In this document: positions 1-9,901 of the stretch, piece by piece
Layout: the number at the start of each line of letters is the position of its first letter
Numbering within the stretch: the first letter of the stretch is position 1
DNA from: CAVPNY01 sp963706905
GTDB taxonomy: Bacteria; Chloroflexota; Anaerolineae; Anaerolineales; UBA4823
DNA length: 64,000 nucleotides
NCBI GenBank assembly: GCA_963706905.1
Contig: CAVPNY010000015.1
Span: forward strand, 186,001 to 250,000
Direction of reading: 5' to 3'
Notes under the pieces: model-generated
Told to the model about the DNA's origin: nothing
The model's database searches: none
What the model saw: only the letters and a program-made list of their open reading frames with translations
Program-made: the position numbers and the translations under genes

Positions 1-991
1 GGGCTTCCTTAATTCGCATCTGCGCCAGGCGGGTGCCGGGATTGGTGCCTTCCAGCCACATCCTTCCACCGCCGCCTTCACAGCATAAGCTTTTTTCGCG
101 TGAGCGGTCCATCTCAACCAGCGTAACGCCTGGGATACTTTTGAGAACAAGGCGGGGCTCGTCAAAAACCTGGTTATGCTTGCCCAGGTAACAGGGATCA
201 TGATAGGTGATGGTTTTTTTCAGTGAGCCGGAGAATTCCAGGTTTCCCTTTTCGACCAGTTCAGCCAGAACCTGGGTATAGTGCTGGACCTGAAGTCCAT
301 TCTTAGGATAATCGTTCTTGAAGGCGTTAAAGCAGTGCGGCGAGGCGGTGAACATCTTGTGGATGTCCAGCTCTTTATACATCTCGGTGGTTTCTTCAAC
401 GATCATCTCAAATAGCCCGGCCTCGCCCAGGCGGCGTACTTCGCTGCCGCAGCAACTCTCGTCTGCCCCTAAGATGCCGAAATCCAGGCCTCCTTTGTTG
501 AGCAACTGCACCAGAGCGCGCGATACACTTTGAACGCGCGGATCATAGGAAGGTGTGCACCCAACGTAAAACAGGAATTCAGCGCCGTCTGCCATCGGTT
601 TGATACCCAGGTCTTCTGCCCAAAGACCGCGATCCTCACGCGGCATGGTCAGCGGGTTCCCATGGCGGAAAGTGCTTTCCAGAGCGGTCTTGACATTTGG
701 GTGAACGCGACCTTTCTCGACGATGGCGCTCCGTAAGGCGATCACTGCCTCCATAGGATTGACCAGCTTCGGACAACGGCTGGAGCAGGTTGAGCAGGTA
801 GTGCAATCCCAAAGCTCCTCGCGGCCTTCCAGGTCGAATCCATTCCCTGAAACCAGCAAACGATAAATCAGGCTGCGCGGGTTGAGCTTGGTTTTCATTG
901 CCATTGGGCAGCCTCCCGTGCATTTCCCGCATTGGATGCAGGCCAGCAATCCGTAATCCTGGATGAATTGTCGGCTATCAATTTGAAGCAT
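1..991 (-). CDS. HdrD/HdrB-like (Fe-S)-binding CCG-domain protein, 3' end cut by window
   Basis: Last gene of the hydrogenase/Hdr operon; about 330 residues are visible and the C-terminus lies outside the window. The N-terminus has two 4Fe-4S motifs (Cys18, 21, 24, 28 and Cys63, 66, 69, 73), followed by two cysteine-rich CCG domains: the first with CTPSYD and DESCCGSE, the second with DPCYLGKH and a CCEGGGGRMW end. This layout is that of HdrD, DsrK/HmeD and related proteins, whose CCG cysteines bind a noncubane [4Fe-4S] cluster that reduces disulfides. The ATG at 989-991 overlaps the end of the upstream gene by 14 bases and has a GGAG ribosome site 6 bases upstream. The substrate cannot be read from sequence; a membrane menaquinone or cytosolic disulfide partner is possible. 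No membrane segment is seen. Confidence 0.85.
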   Translation of the reverse strand, partial: MLQIDSRQFIQDYGLLACIQCGKCTGGCPMAMKTKLNPRSLIYRLLVSGNGFDLEGREELWDCTTCSTCSSRCPKLVNPMEAVIALRSAIVEKGRVHPNVKTALESTFRHGNPLTMPREDRGLWAEDLGIKPMADGAEFLFYVGCTPSYDPRVQSVSRALVQLLNKGGLDFGILGADESCCGSEVRRLGEAGLFEMIVEETTEMYKELDIHKMFTASPHCFNAFKNDYPKNGLQVQHYTQVLAELVEKGNLEFSGSLKKTITYHDPCYLGKHNQVFDEPRLVLKSIPGVTLVEMDRSREKSLCCEGGGGRMWLEGTNPGTRLAQMRIKEA

Positions 992-3710
992 AGACAGCTC
1001 CTTCTTTTACCAGTGTAATCATCGCCGCGGAGGCGGCAGCTTTGGCATGTGCAACCGTATCAGGGATATCCTTCGCTCCCTGGCAACACCCCGCCAGGAA
1101 GATCCCCGGTAGACTGCTTTCAACGGTGCGGATTTTCGGATGGCTCTCCAGGAAATACCCGTCTGTGCCCCGTTCCAGATGGAGCAACTGTGCGAGATCC
1201 CCCGCATCCTGGCGAGGGACCATCCCAACAGCCAGGACGACCAGGTCGGCTTCAACCTCAACTTGTTCACCTAATAAAGTGTCTTCTGCCCGGACGACGA
1301 CACGATCGCCGCGTTTGTTGATCTCCGAAGGATTTCCCCGGCGGTACATCACGCCTTCATGGAGCACGCGGTCATAAAATTCTTCGAAACCCTTGCCAAA
1401 AGCACGCACATCCATGTAAAAAACGGTGATCTCGGCGCCAGGCAGGCGATCATGCGCCAGGTGGGCTTGTTTGGCAACTGCCATGCAACACACTCGCGAG
1501 CAGTTCGGCAGCCCCAGACTTTGGTCGCGGGAACCGACACATTGGATAAACACCACCTTGCGAGGGGACTTGCCATCCAACAGGATCTTTCCGGCGGTTG
1601 GCCCTGAAGCAGACACCATGCGCTCAAACTCAAGGGTGGTCATCACCTGTGGATAGACACCGTAACCGAATTCAGGCTTAAGATGTGGATCGAAGACGTC
1701 AAATCCGGTCGCCACAATAATGGCGCCAACATCCAGTTCGAGGCGGGTGGGTCGGTCATCGTGGCGGATAGCTCCGCGCTGGCAGGCGGTGACGCACTGC
1801 ATACACTCTGAACAGACACCGCAGCTCAGGCAGCGCTTGGCTTCAGCCATGGCATCCTCGGCAGAAAAGCCGAGCTCAACTTCCTCAAAGCCAGAAACTC
1901 GTTGGGCGATGGGTAATTCGGCCATCACGGCGCGTTTCCCCCAGCGAACCGGAAGGGAAGTTTCGATTTCGATCTCTTCCGGCTTGGGCCAGGACGTCGC
2001 GCGCCCTTCCCGCAGGTCGCTGTGGCGCAGATAGCGGTGAATCGACTCGGCGGCTTCAATCCCCTGGCCGACTGCCTCAACGACTGAGGCAGGTCCGAGG
2101 ACGGCGTCGCCGCCAGCGAACACGCCGGGAAGCGGCGTTTCCAGGGTTAGCTTGTCAACCACCAACCGGCCACGGTTAGATTCGACGCCCAATCCATCAG
2201 ATTCTACATTTTGGCCGATAGCTGCGATAATCGTATCGACTTCGACAACAAACTCTGAGCCGGGGATTGGCACTGGACGGCGGCGGCCGCTGGCGTCTGG
2301 TTCGCCAAGCTCCATACGCACACACTCAACCCCATGGACCTTCCCCCCTTGTTCAACCACGCGCACCGGAGCGATGAGGAAATTGAGCTTCACGCCCTCA
2401 TCTTCGGCGGCAGCCACTTCATAGGGAGCGGCGGGCATCTCAGTACGCGAGCGACGATAGAGCAGGTGTACTTCAGAGCCCAGGCGCACAGCGCAGCGAG
2501 CTGCGTCGATGGCGGAGTTACCGCCGCCGATCACGGCCACGCGCTTGCCAAGTTCCACCGGGCGACCCAGGTTCAAATCACGCAGGAACGGCAGGGCCTG
2601 ATACACGCCTTTTAGCTCCTCGCCTGGCACGCCCAACAAACTGCTGCCATGGGCGCCGATTGCCACAAAGACTGCATCGTACTGCTGGCGAAGATCGTCC
2701 AAGCTCGGTCCGCCGTCCCTGCCAATGGGCGTGTTCAGGTGGACATCCGCGCCCAGTGAACAGATATAGTTGATCTCGTGCTCGAGCACGTTGCGGGGTA
2801 GGCGGTAGGTAGGAATACCGACCTTGAGCATGCCGCCGGCCACTGGTAGTGAGTCGAAAATAGTTACGTGATACCCTTCTTGCATTAACTGGAAAGCGGC
2901 GGTTAAGCCGGCCGGACCAGCCCCGACGATGGCGATCTTTTCTTCCCACTTGACTGGTGCAGGTTGGAACTCATCTCCTTCAATGCCTGCGTCGTAGGCG
3001 AAACGTTTCAGCGAGCAGATGGATACCGGTTCATCCCAATCGGCGCGCTTGCAATTCGTTTCGCACGGGTGATAGCACACCCGGCCGAGGGTTCCGACGA
3101 ACGGGGTGCCAGAGTTGCGCACAAGTTGCAGGGCTTCGCGGAACTTGCCTTCAGCGATCAGGGCGACATAGCCCTGCACCGGGATATTTGCGGGGCAGGT
3201 AATCTTGCAGGGCGAGGGGCGCTTATCGATGGCGAAAGCGGCTGGGATGGCCTGCGGAAAACGGCGGTAGATGGCTTTTTGAGTGGAAAGACCGGCATTG
3301 AAGGTGCTCGGCACGATAACCGGGCAAACCTCAGCGCAAAGGCTGCAACCGGTGCAACTGTCCACATCTACATAACGCGGTTCCTGCTCTAATGAGACAT
3401 GAAAATTGCCAATCTCTCCACCTACCTCACGCACCTCAGTGCAGGTGAGTAAGGTGATGTTAGCTTTGCGCGGCACATCCGCCATCTTAGGAGTAAGGAT
3501 GCACGATGAGCAATCCAGCGTTGGGAAGGTCTTATCTAATTGAGACATGCGCCCGCCGATGCTGGATGAACGTTCGACCAGGTATACATGGAACCCTGCA
3601 TCCGCAATATCCAGCGCGGCCTGGATCCCGGCGATGCCTCCGCCGATAACCAGGGCGGACGGCGCGTTCCCGTTCATTCCTTGGGTAATGGTGATCGGCA
3701 TTGTGGTCAT
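978..3710 (-). CDS. hdrA: HdrA-like flavoprotein with inserted GltD-like NAD(P)H domain (HdrA2)
   Basis: A 910-residue FAD and Fe-S protein. The N-terminal Rossmann motif GGGIAG lies at residues 23-28 and the HdrA-typical LDCSSC stretch at about 65-70. A 4Fe-4S motif follows (Cys119, 122, 125, 129). A complete glutamate-synthase-small-chain-like module is then inserted (about 165-590), with its own Cys-rich helical start and FAD site VGAGPAGL near 262-269. HdrA sequence resumes with CLSCGVCSECMQCVTAC and the IQCVGSRD and CCMAVAKQ blocks. In methanogens HdrA carries the bifurcating flavin; the GltD-like insert suggests NAD(P)H as a further partner (inference). The start at 3710 forms an ATGA overlap with the upstream stop; an in-frame ATG 24 bases upstream lies inside that gene and is less likely. 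Confidence 0.85.
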   Translation of the reverse strand: MTTMPITITQGMNGNAPSALVIGGGIAGIQAALDIADAGFHVYLVERSSSIGGRMSQLDKTFPTLDCSSCILTPKMADVPRKANITLLTCTEVREVGGEIGNFHVSLEQEPRYVDVDSCTGCSLCAEVCPVIVPSTFNAGLSTQKAIYRRFPQAIPAAFAIDKRPSPCKITCPANIPVQGYVALIAEGKFREALQLVRNSGTPFVGTLGRVCYHPCETNCKRADWDEPVSICSLKRFAYDAGIEGDEFQPAPVKWEEKIAIVGAGPAGLTAAFQLMQEGYHVTIFDSLPVAGGMLKVGIPTYRLPRNVLEHEINYICSLGADVHLNTPIGRDGGPSLDDLRQQYDAVFVAIGAHGSSLLGVPGEELKGVYQALPFLRDLNLGRPVELGKRVAVIGGGNSAIDAARCAVRLGSEVHLLYRRSRTEMPAAPYEVAAAEDEGVKLNFLIAPVRVVEQGGKVHGVECVRMELGEPDASGRRRPVPIPGSEFVVEVDTIIAAIGQNVESDGLGVESNRGRLVVDKLTLETPLPGVFAGGDAVLGPASVVEAVGQGIEAAESIHRYLRHSDLREGRATSWPKPEEIEIETSLPVRWGKRAVMAELPIAQRVSGFEEVELGFSAEDAMAEAKRCLSCGVCSECMQCVTACQRGAIRHDDRPTRLELDVGAIIVATGFDVFDPHLKPEFGYGVYPQVMTTLEFERMVSASGPTAGKILLDGKSPRKVVFIQCVGSRDQSLGLPNCSRVCCMAVAKQAHLAHDRLPGAEITVFYMDVRAFGKGFEEFYDRVLHEGVMYRRGNPSEINKRGDRVVVRAEDTLLGEQVEVEADLVVLAVGMVPRQDAGDLAQLLHLERGTDGYFLESHPKIRTVESSLPGIFLAGCCQGAKDIPDTVAHAKAAASAAMITLVKEGAVYASN

Positions 3711-4840
3711 ACCTTTTCGCCTACCTCCGTCCATTCATTGGGCTGGAAGGTGATCAAGGGTAACGCCTCTGCCACATCCCGCCCAGGTTTGTATTCGAAG
3801 GCCTCTTGCACTTTAGCGCCGATGGCGCTGAAGATGGCGCCTACCGGGATTTCAGAAGGGCAGGCTGAGGTGCACATCCCGCAACTGACACAAGACAGGC
3901 TCATATGGTTCATGCGGGTCATGTGGAAGAGCATGGTATCGCCAAGCATCCGGATACCGCCCTTACGCCGGGCGAGATTGTAGTAATGCTCCGGGGGATG
4001 GTCGAAGGAAGCAGTCTTGAACAGGCAGGTTTTGCAGTAGCAGATCGGGCAGACGGTCATACAGTTATGGCAGCGGATGCAGGTGGCGAAGTAACTTGCC
4101 AGGCCACCATCGCTATCCAGCCGCTCACTCACTGCAGCCAGCTCCCTGGTGCGCACCTGACGGCGAGATTCGATCAACTGCTGCATGGCTGCCTGTCTCC
4201 CCGGCGTTTCGGCTTGAGGTTGTGGGAGAAATTCTAGCCTGGAAGCGACTGCCTCGCTGAGATCGATTGGGATTCCATTCACTTCCGTCGTTCCGAACAG
4301 GTGCAGGCTGATGTCCGTCCCTTCCGGGATAGGTTGGTCGCACATGCGACAGGCCGGGCGTAATGCAGGGGCCGCGACGGCCGCTTCGCTTCCGTTCGTT
4401 CCGCCGGCAAGATATTTATTCAGGTCGAAACCAGCACTGCCCTGCAATGCGATGTAATCGGGCACCTCGTAAGTTCCGGGGCAATCCAGGCCGATCAGGA
4501 TAACGCCTTCCAGGCTCGCCTGTTGGAGTTTGACGAGCTCTATCAAAGCCCGGATCTCGCATGGTCGCAGGACCGCTGCCAGCGTTCCGCCGGGTTGCCG
4601 GGCGGTCAGGGCTGAGACAGCCCTGGCATTGTTGATCGGCATTACCGGAGCCAGGGGATTTGCTTTTTCAAGCAAAGCTGCATCGGTGACTAAGGCGGGG
4701 ACGACAGCGCCGCTGTCATCACCGATCTCCATGGGGACGAAGACCGCCTCAACTGCGCCAGAGTCTAGCAGGCTGTGCAGGAAACCTCGCACTGCAGCCA
4801 GGGTATCACCATTTTCAACTGGGAGTATGGTATGCATCAT
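3707..4840 (-). CDS. FrhB/FdhB-like iron-sulfur protein
   Basis: A 377-residue cytosolic Fe-S protein. The N-terminal part (about 1-160) resembles the F420-hydrogenase/formate dehydrogenase beta family, including the LRPCEIRALIEL block near residues 91-102. A CRMC pair lies at 164-167. A dense cysteine cluster follows (Cys254, 257, 260, 264, 267, 269, 272), and a second 4Fe-4S motif (Cys317, 320, 323, 327). Proteins of this type beside HdrA and MvhD are thought to pass electrons between the flavin enzyme and a second donor. The gene sits between mvhD (9-base gap) and hdrA2 (ATGA overlap), so it is almost certainly made with them. The electron donor (F420, NAD(P)H, formate or ferredoxin) is not evident. 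Confidence 0.75.
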   Translation of the reverse strand: MMHTILPVENGDTLAAVRGFLHSLLDSGAVEAVFVPMEIGDDSGAVVPALVTDAALLEKANPLAPVMPINNARAVSALTARQPGGTLAAVLRPCEIRALIELVKLQQASLEGVILIGLDCPGTYEVPDYIALQGSAGFDLNKYLAGGTNGSEAAVAAPALRPACRMCDQPIPEGTDISLHLFGTTEVNGIPIDLSEAVASRLEFLPQPQAETPGRQAAMQQLIESRRQVRTRELAAVSERLDSDGGLASYFATCIRCHNCMTVCPICYCKTCLFKTASFDHPPEHYYNLARRKGGIRMLGDTMLFHMTRMNHMSLSCVSCGMCTSACPSEIPVGAIFSAIGAKVQEAFEYKPGRDVAEALPLITFQPNEWTEVGEKV

Positions 4841-4849
4841 TACCCTCCT

Positions 4850-5281
4850 CTATATGTTCCAGTCGGAGCGGAGAGGGCTGGGACCCAGCTCTTTGATAGC
4901 GGAGACCATCTCGGACATCGTCTCGGCGAACTTCTGGCCTTCACTGGCGCTGATCCAGCGCAACCAGACACGCTTCTCGTCAAATCCGGCTGATTTCAGG
5001 ATTTCTTCCAGCGCCACATAGCGGCGGCGGGCTTTATAGTTGCCGGTCTGGTAATGGCAGTCGCCGGGGTGGCAGCCGCCGATGAAGACACCATCGGCGC
5101 CGTCGAGCAGTGGCTTGAGCACGTACACCGGATCAACCGCGCCGCTGCACATGGTGCGAATGATGCGCACGTTGGGAGGGTATTGCATGCGGGAGGTGCC
5201 GGCCAGGTCCGCGCCGGTGTAGGTGCACCAGTTGCACAGGAAGGCCAGGATGCGAGGTTCAAATCCATTATTCTGACTCAT
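4850..5281 (-). CDS. mvhD: MvhD-type hydrogenase/Hdr iron-sulfur linker subunit
   Basis: A 143-residue protein, a normal length for MvhD. It keeps the family blocks CNWCTYTGAD near the N-terminus, RTMCSGAVDP, and GGCHPGDCHY with a cysteine pair. MvhD carries a [2Fe-2S] cluster and passes electrons from a hydrogenase or formate dehydrogenase to HdrA. Its place directly after hdrA (24-base gap) supports that role here, linking the Hdr unit to the hydrogenase encoded upstream in the same operon. The ATG at 5279-5281 has a GAGG ribosome site about 8 bases upstream. Confidence 0.9.
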   Translation of the reverse strand: MSQNNGFEPRILAFLCNWCTYTGADLAGTSRMQYPPNVRIIRTMCSGAVDPVYVLKPLLDGADGVFIGGCHPGDCHYQTGNYKARRRYVALEEILKSAGFDEKRVWLRWISASEGQKFAETMSEMVSAIKELGPSPLRSDWNI

Positions 5282-5305
5282 ATAGGCTACCTCATCTCGA
5301 TAGGG

Positions 5306-8300
5306 TTACGCGGTTGTCGCCGCTTCGATCATGGCGAACATCTGGCTGAATTCAAAGCCCTTCTGCTGGCTGGCTTTGTTAGGACAGGCCGCCACGCAGG
5401 CGCCGCAGCCCTGACAGAGCACTTCGATCACCTCGGCGTAGTTCATGCCGGGTTCCAGGCGGCGGGCGCCATACGGGCAAATATCCACACACAGACCGCA
5501 AGCTGCACATAAGCGTGGGTTGACGCTGGCAACAATGGGAGGGGCAGACAGTTGGGGTTTGGACAATAAGGAAACCGCCCGGATCGCCGCGGCCTGTCCC
5601 TGGGCGATGGTTTCCTGCAAGTTCCTGGGTGAGTGAGCCAGCCCGGCCAGGTAGATACCCTCGGCCGCGAAGTCGACTGGTCTGAGCTTGACATGCGCCT
5701 CCAGGAAGAAACCTGATTCGTTAAGTGGTACTTTGAGCAATCGCGCCATCGTGCTGTTGTCAGGCTCAGGCTCAATCCCGGCGCTGAGTACCAACCAATC
5801 CGGGTTGAGTTCAATGACTTCATTCTCGGGTTGGATGGCTACCGAAAGTTTCACTCGGTCTGAGCCTGTGCTGGTGACCTTGGGTTTGTTGTCTGCATCA
5901 TATTCCAGGAAAATCACGCCTGCCTGGCGAGCCTGGCGGTACAAGGCTTCGCGAAAACCGTAAGAGCGCAGATCCCGGTACAGGATCACAACGCGGACAT
6001 CGGGTGCCAGCCGCTTGAGTTCCAGAGCGTTCTTCAAGGCTTCCGTGCAACAGATGCGTGAACAGTAAGGATGGCCTTCATCCCGGGAACCAACACACTG
6101 GATCATGGTGATCGAATTTCCAGCCATGCCATTCACGAAGGCTGGATCAGCCAGGCGTTCTTCAAGCTCACGCTGAGTCAGGACTCGCGGGTGGCTGCCG
6201 TACAGGTATTCTGTGGGAGTAATCTGCTGAGCGCCGGTGGCAACTACGATGGCTCCGTGCTGGATTTCCAATTCAGTTCCATCTGCCTGAAGCACTGTAG
6301 AACGGAATTGACCGGTATAACCGGAAACATCGCGGACTTCACTCTCCAACATCACTGAGATGCGTGGCTCGGCTTTGACTGCAGCGATCGTATCTTCAAG
6401 CAAACGTTGGGGATCATCCTGTGGAGATACCCCCACGCGAATATGGCGCAGGTTACCGCCCAGTTGCCTGTCTCGCTCAACCAGGAAGACGCCATACCCC
6501 TGCCCGGCGATTGACAGGGCAGCCGTCATGCCCGCCAGACCACCGCCAATCACCAGCGCAGCCCGGTTGACTTCGAAGGTGTTGCGGGTGATGGGTCGCA
6601 AGCGGCGGGCTTTTGCCACTGCCATGGTGGCCAGTTGCTTGGCTTTCTCGGTGGCAGTTTGCGGCATACCCTTATGCACCCAGGAATCCTGCTCGCGGAT
6701 ATTAGCCATTTCGAACAGGTTGGGGTTTAAGCCGGCTTGCCGTAGGGTATCCTGGAAAAGAGGTTCGTGGGTGCGCGGCGTGCAAGATGCCACAACCACC
6801 CGGTTTAACCCGTGTTCCTGAATCTCCTTGCGAATGCGCTCCTGGGTGTCTTGGGAGCAGGTATACAGATTGTGCTCGGCGAACACTACGCCAGGCAGCT
6901 TCTTGGCGTATTCGACAACTTCGGGTACATTTACCACTGAGCCAATGTTGATCCCGCAGTGGCAGATGAATACCCCAACGCGTTCAGCCTCTTCATTGAC
7001 ATCGCGTTCTTCAGGATATTCTGGGGTACGGGTCAGTGTGCTGCGGACTGCCCCCAGCAGAGCTGATGCCTGGGCGGCAGCGCAGGAAGCTTCGATGACC
7101 GATTCGGGGATATCCTTGGGTTCAGCAAACGCTCCGGCTACGAATACACCCGGCTGCGAAGTCTGGGCTGGGACGAGAGGGGATGTTTCTGCAAAGCCAA
7201 ATTCATTCAGCTTCACACCCAGTCGCCTGGCAGTCTCCTGCGTTTCTTTTGATGGGCGCATACCAACTGAGAGCACGACCAGGTCGAACTCTTCTTCCTG
7301 GGCTACCGGATGCTTACGGTCTTGGCCTTCGTAAGCCACATAACTTAAGCGCAGGTTGTGCGAGTTGGGGACTTCTTTTGTGGAAGACACCATGCAACGC
7401 ACATAGCGAACACCTTGCTCATTTTTCGCCCGCTCAATGTAAGGATCGAAGCCCTTGCCAAAAGAACGGATGTCGATGTAGAAAATGGATGGCTCGATGT
7501 GCGGATCGTGCTCTTTGGCGATCATCGCTTCCTTGGTGGCGTACATGCAGCATACCGACGAGCAGTAGGCTGCCCTCTCGTCTCCGTTCCGCCCGGTGGT
7601 GCAATCGCGTGATCCCACACACTGGATCCAGGCGATCTTGCGCGGGTGTTGGCCATCAGACGGGCGTTGTACGACGCCGGTAAATGGGCCCGAAGCGGAT
7701 AGCATGCGCTCAAACTGCAGGCTGGTGACAACATTGGGATACCGCCCATAACCGTATTCAGGGCGGATATCGCCAGGCATTACTTCCAGGCCAGGCGTTA
7801 GGATCACTGCGCCAACGTTCAATTCCTCCAGGCGTTCGCTCTCCTCATGGATGATCGCGCCAGCCTGGCAGACATATACACACTGGTTGCATTCCGAGCA
7901 GACTCCGCAGCGCAGGCAGCGAGCGGCTTCAGCCCGGGCTTGCTCATCTGAGAAGCCAGTGTACATCTCGGAAAAATCCACCTTGCGCAGCTCAGCAGGT
8001 TGCTTGGCAAATAGCGCCCGCGGGGCGTCAGATACCTGATGTGTGGCGATGCGCCAGGTAACATCTTCCGGAGCCAGTTTGGCAACCGGATGAGCTTCGC
8101 GAACAGCAGGCTGTTGCTGTTCCAGGTAGGCGGTGATTGATCGGGCCGCTTTGTGTCCCGCGGCAATGGCATCGACAATAAATGTCGTTCCGGTAACGGC
8201 ATCCCCACCCGCGAAGACGCCGGGAACATCTGTTGTAAGCGCCTCGGGATTAACCTGAACCCGCCCGCCGCGCAGCCGGGTGGCTTGTTTAAGGCAGTCG

Positions 8301-9892
8301 GTCTCAGGTCGCTGTCCGATGGCGAAGATGACCGTATCGGCTGGGATAACCGTCTCGGTTTCAGGGTATTCATCGAAATCTGGTCGGCCTTCAATAAAGC
8401 CGCGGAAGAGCACATTGACTGTTCGGACTCCAGTCACTTTGCCGTTTTCGTTGGTGACTTCCTTGAAGGTGCGTGCGGGGAAGACTTCTATGCCTTCTTC
8501 CTCTGCATCTCGGACTTCCCAATCATGAGCTGGCATCTGGTCGCGCCCCTCCAGGCAAGTCATGCCTACCCAGGCTGCACCCAGGCGAACTGCCGTCATG
8601 GCGGCATCCACCGCAACATTCCCGCCGCCCAAAACCAGTACCCGTTTGCCTTTTATGGAGGGTTGTGTGCTCGGTACTGAATACTGACCACCGTCTTCTG
8701 TTATTTGCAAGCTTACTTCACGCAAGAACTCCGTCGCCAACATGACCTCTGGAAGGTCATTACCGGGGATGGGTAGCTTGACGCCTCCATGGGCGCCAAC
8801 CGCCACAAAGACGGCATCGTAGTCTTTTAATAATCCTTCAACATCGTCGATGCGTTGGTTAAGACGCAAGTCGATGCCTTCAGCAATAATTTGGTCGATC
8901 TCATACTGGACGACTTCGGGCGGCAGGCGGTAAGCCGGCACGCCTACTCGCATCATCCCCCCTGGCACCGGCAACGCTTCAAAGATGGTTACATCACCAC
9001 CCTGGCGAACCAGATCCTGTGCACAGGTTAATCCTGCAGGTCCAGCGCCCACCACAGCGATGCGCTTGCCTTCCAATTCTTGTGTGGGGGTTCCAGCTGG
9101 TATTTTCGCTTTGCTCTCATCCAGGTGCTCCAGAGCCCAATCGGAGATGAACCGCTTAAGACCCATGATGTTGACAGCAGTGTCAGTCTGCGCCCGGTTG
9201 CAGGCATCCTCGCAGCGATGATTGCATACCCGCCCGCATATGGAGGGGAAGGGATTATCTTCCAGGATGGTCCGGTAGGCGTCGGCGAAACGGCCTTCTG
9301 CGATCAAGGCAATATAGCCCTGTGCGCGCTGGTGAATCGGGCAGGCATCCCGGCATGGAGCCACGCCCTGTTTCTCAATTGCAAAGGCATTCGGGATGGC
9401 CTGTGGGTATAGCTTGTAGATAGCCCTTCGACCAGAGAGCCCACCATTGAACTCATCAGATACCCCGATCGGGCAGGCGGTGGCGCAATCGCCGCAGCCG
9501 GTGCACTTGGCTAGATCGACAAAGCGCGGTTTGTGACGCACAGTTACTGAAAAATTGCCTGGATCCCCGGTAATCCCGACCACTTCAGACGTGGTCAGTA
9601 AATCGATATTGAGATGGCGACCGACTTCGACCAGTTTTGGCGACATGATGCACATAGCGCAGTCGTTGGTGGGGAAGGTCTTGTCCAGCATAGCCATCGT
9701 CCCGCCCACAGCGGGTGACTGATCGAGCAAGTAGACTTTGATACCGGCCTCTGCCAGATCAAGGGATGCTTGCATCCCGGCAATCCCGGCTCCAACCACA
9801 AGCGCAGCGCCGACCTGACCTTCGACTCGAGTGCTTCCGTTGCCATTACCGGCTTCATCTGTGATATTGAGAGTGTCTGAAGGAGAAGCCAT
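5306..9892 (-). CDS. hdrA: Giant HdrA: HdrA + GltD-like insert + second HdrA module
   Basis: A 1528-residue flavin/Fe-S protein. In order: Rossmann FAD motif GAGIAG (34-39); a 4Fe-4S motif (Cys130, 133, 136, 140); a glutamate-synthase-small-chain-like NAD(P)H module (about 175-600; VGAGPAG near 281-287, LGGGNVAVDA near 421-430); a Cys-rich CLRCGVCSECNQCVYVC block (669-686) and the rest of the first HdrA part to about 950; then a second HdrA-like part starting at CHCGINIGSVVN near 978, with FAD motif GGGLAG near 1116-1121; and a C-terminal two-cluster ferredoxin domain (Cys1462, 1465, 1468, 1472 and 1493, 1496, 1499, 1503). This predicts three flavins. Typical methanogen HdrA is roughly 650 residues, so this is an unusual fusion. 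It lies 9 bases after hdrB and 24 before mvhD. Role inferred: flavin-based electron bifurcation. Confidence 0.88.
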   Translation of the reverse strand: MASPSDTLNITDEAGNGNGSTRVEGQVGAALVVGAGIAGMQASLDLAEAGIKVYLLDQSPAVGGTMAMLDKTFPTNDCAMCIMSPKLVEVGRHLNIDLLTTSEVVGITGDPGNFSVTVRHKPRFVDLAKCTGCGDCATACPIGVSDEFNGGLSGRRAIYKLYPQAIPNAFAIEKQGVAPCRDACPIHQRAQGYIALIAEGRFADAYRTILEDNPFPSICGRVCNHRCEDACNRAQTDTAVNIMGLKRFISDWALEHLDESKAKIPAGTPTQELEGKRIAVVGAGPAGLTCAQDLVRQGGDVTIFEALPVPGGMMRVGVPAYRLPPEVVQYEIDQIIAEGIDLRLNQRIDDVEGLLKDYDAVFVAVGAHGGVKLPIPGNDLPEVMLATEFLREVSLQITEDGGQYSVPSTQPSIKGKRVLVLGGGNVAVDAAMTAVRLGAAWVGMTCLEGRDQMPAHDWEVRDAEEEGIEVFPARTFKEVTNENGKVTGVRTVNVLFRGFIEGRPDFDEYPETETVIPADTVIFAIGQRPETDCLKQATRLRGGRVQVNPEALTTDVPGVFAGGDAVTGTTFIVDAIAAGHKAARSITAYLEQQQPAVREAHPVAKLAPEDVTWRIATHQVSDAPRALFAKQPAELRKVDFSEMYTGFSDEQARAEAARCLRCGVCSECNQCVYVCQAGAIIHEESERLEELNVGAVILTPGLEVMPGDIRPEYGYGRYPNVVTSLQFERMLSASGPFTGVVQRPSDGQHPRKIAWIQCVGSRDCTTGRNGDERAAYCSSVCCMYATKEAMIAKEHDPHIEPSIFYIDIRSFGKGFDPYIERAKNEQGVRYVRCMVSSTKEVPNSHNLRLSYVAYEGQDRKHPVAQEEEFDLVVLSVGMRPSKETQETARRLGVKLNEFGFAETSPLVPAQTSQPGVFVAGAFAEPKDIPESVIEASCAAAQASALLGAVRSTLTRTPEYPEERDVNEEAERVGVFICHCGINIGSVVNVPEVVEYAKKLPGVVFAEHNLYTCSQDTQERIRKEIQEHGLNRVVVASCTPRTHEPLFQDTLRQAGLNPNLFEMANIREQDSWVHKGMPQTATEKAKQLATMAVAKARRLRPITRNTFEVNRAALVIGGGLAGMTAALSIAGQGYGVFLVERDRQLGGNLRHIRVGVSPQDDPQRLLEDTIAAVKAEPRISVMLESEVRDVSGYTGQFRSTVLQADGTELEIQHGAIVVATGAQQITPTEYLYGSHPRVLTQRELEERLADPAFVNGMAGNSITMIQCVGSRDEGHPYCSRICCTEALKNALELKRLAPDVRVVILYRDLRSYGFREALYRQARQAGVIFLEYDADNKPKVTSTGSDRVKLSVAIQPENEVIELNPDWLVLSAGIEPEPDNSTMARLLKVPLNESGFFLEAHVKLRPVDFAAEGIYLAGLAHSPRNLQETIAQGQAAAIRAVSLLSKPQLSAPPIVASVNPRLCAACGLCVDICPYGARRLEPGMNYAEVIEVLCQGCGACVAACPNKASQQKGFEFSQMFAMIEAATTA

Positions 9893-9901
9893 ATTACCTT
9901 C

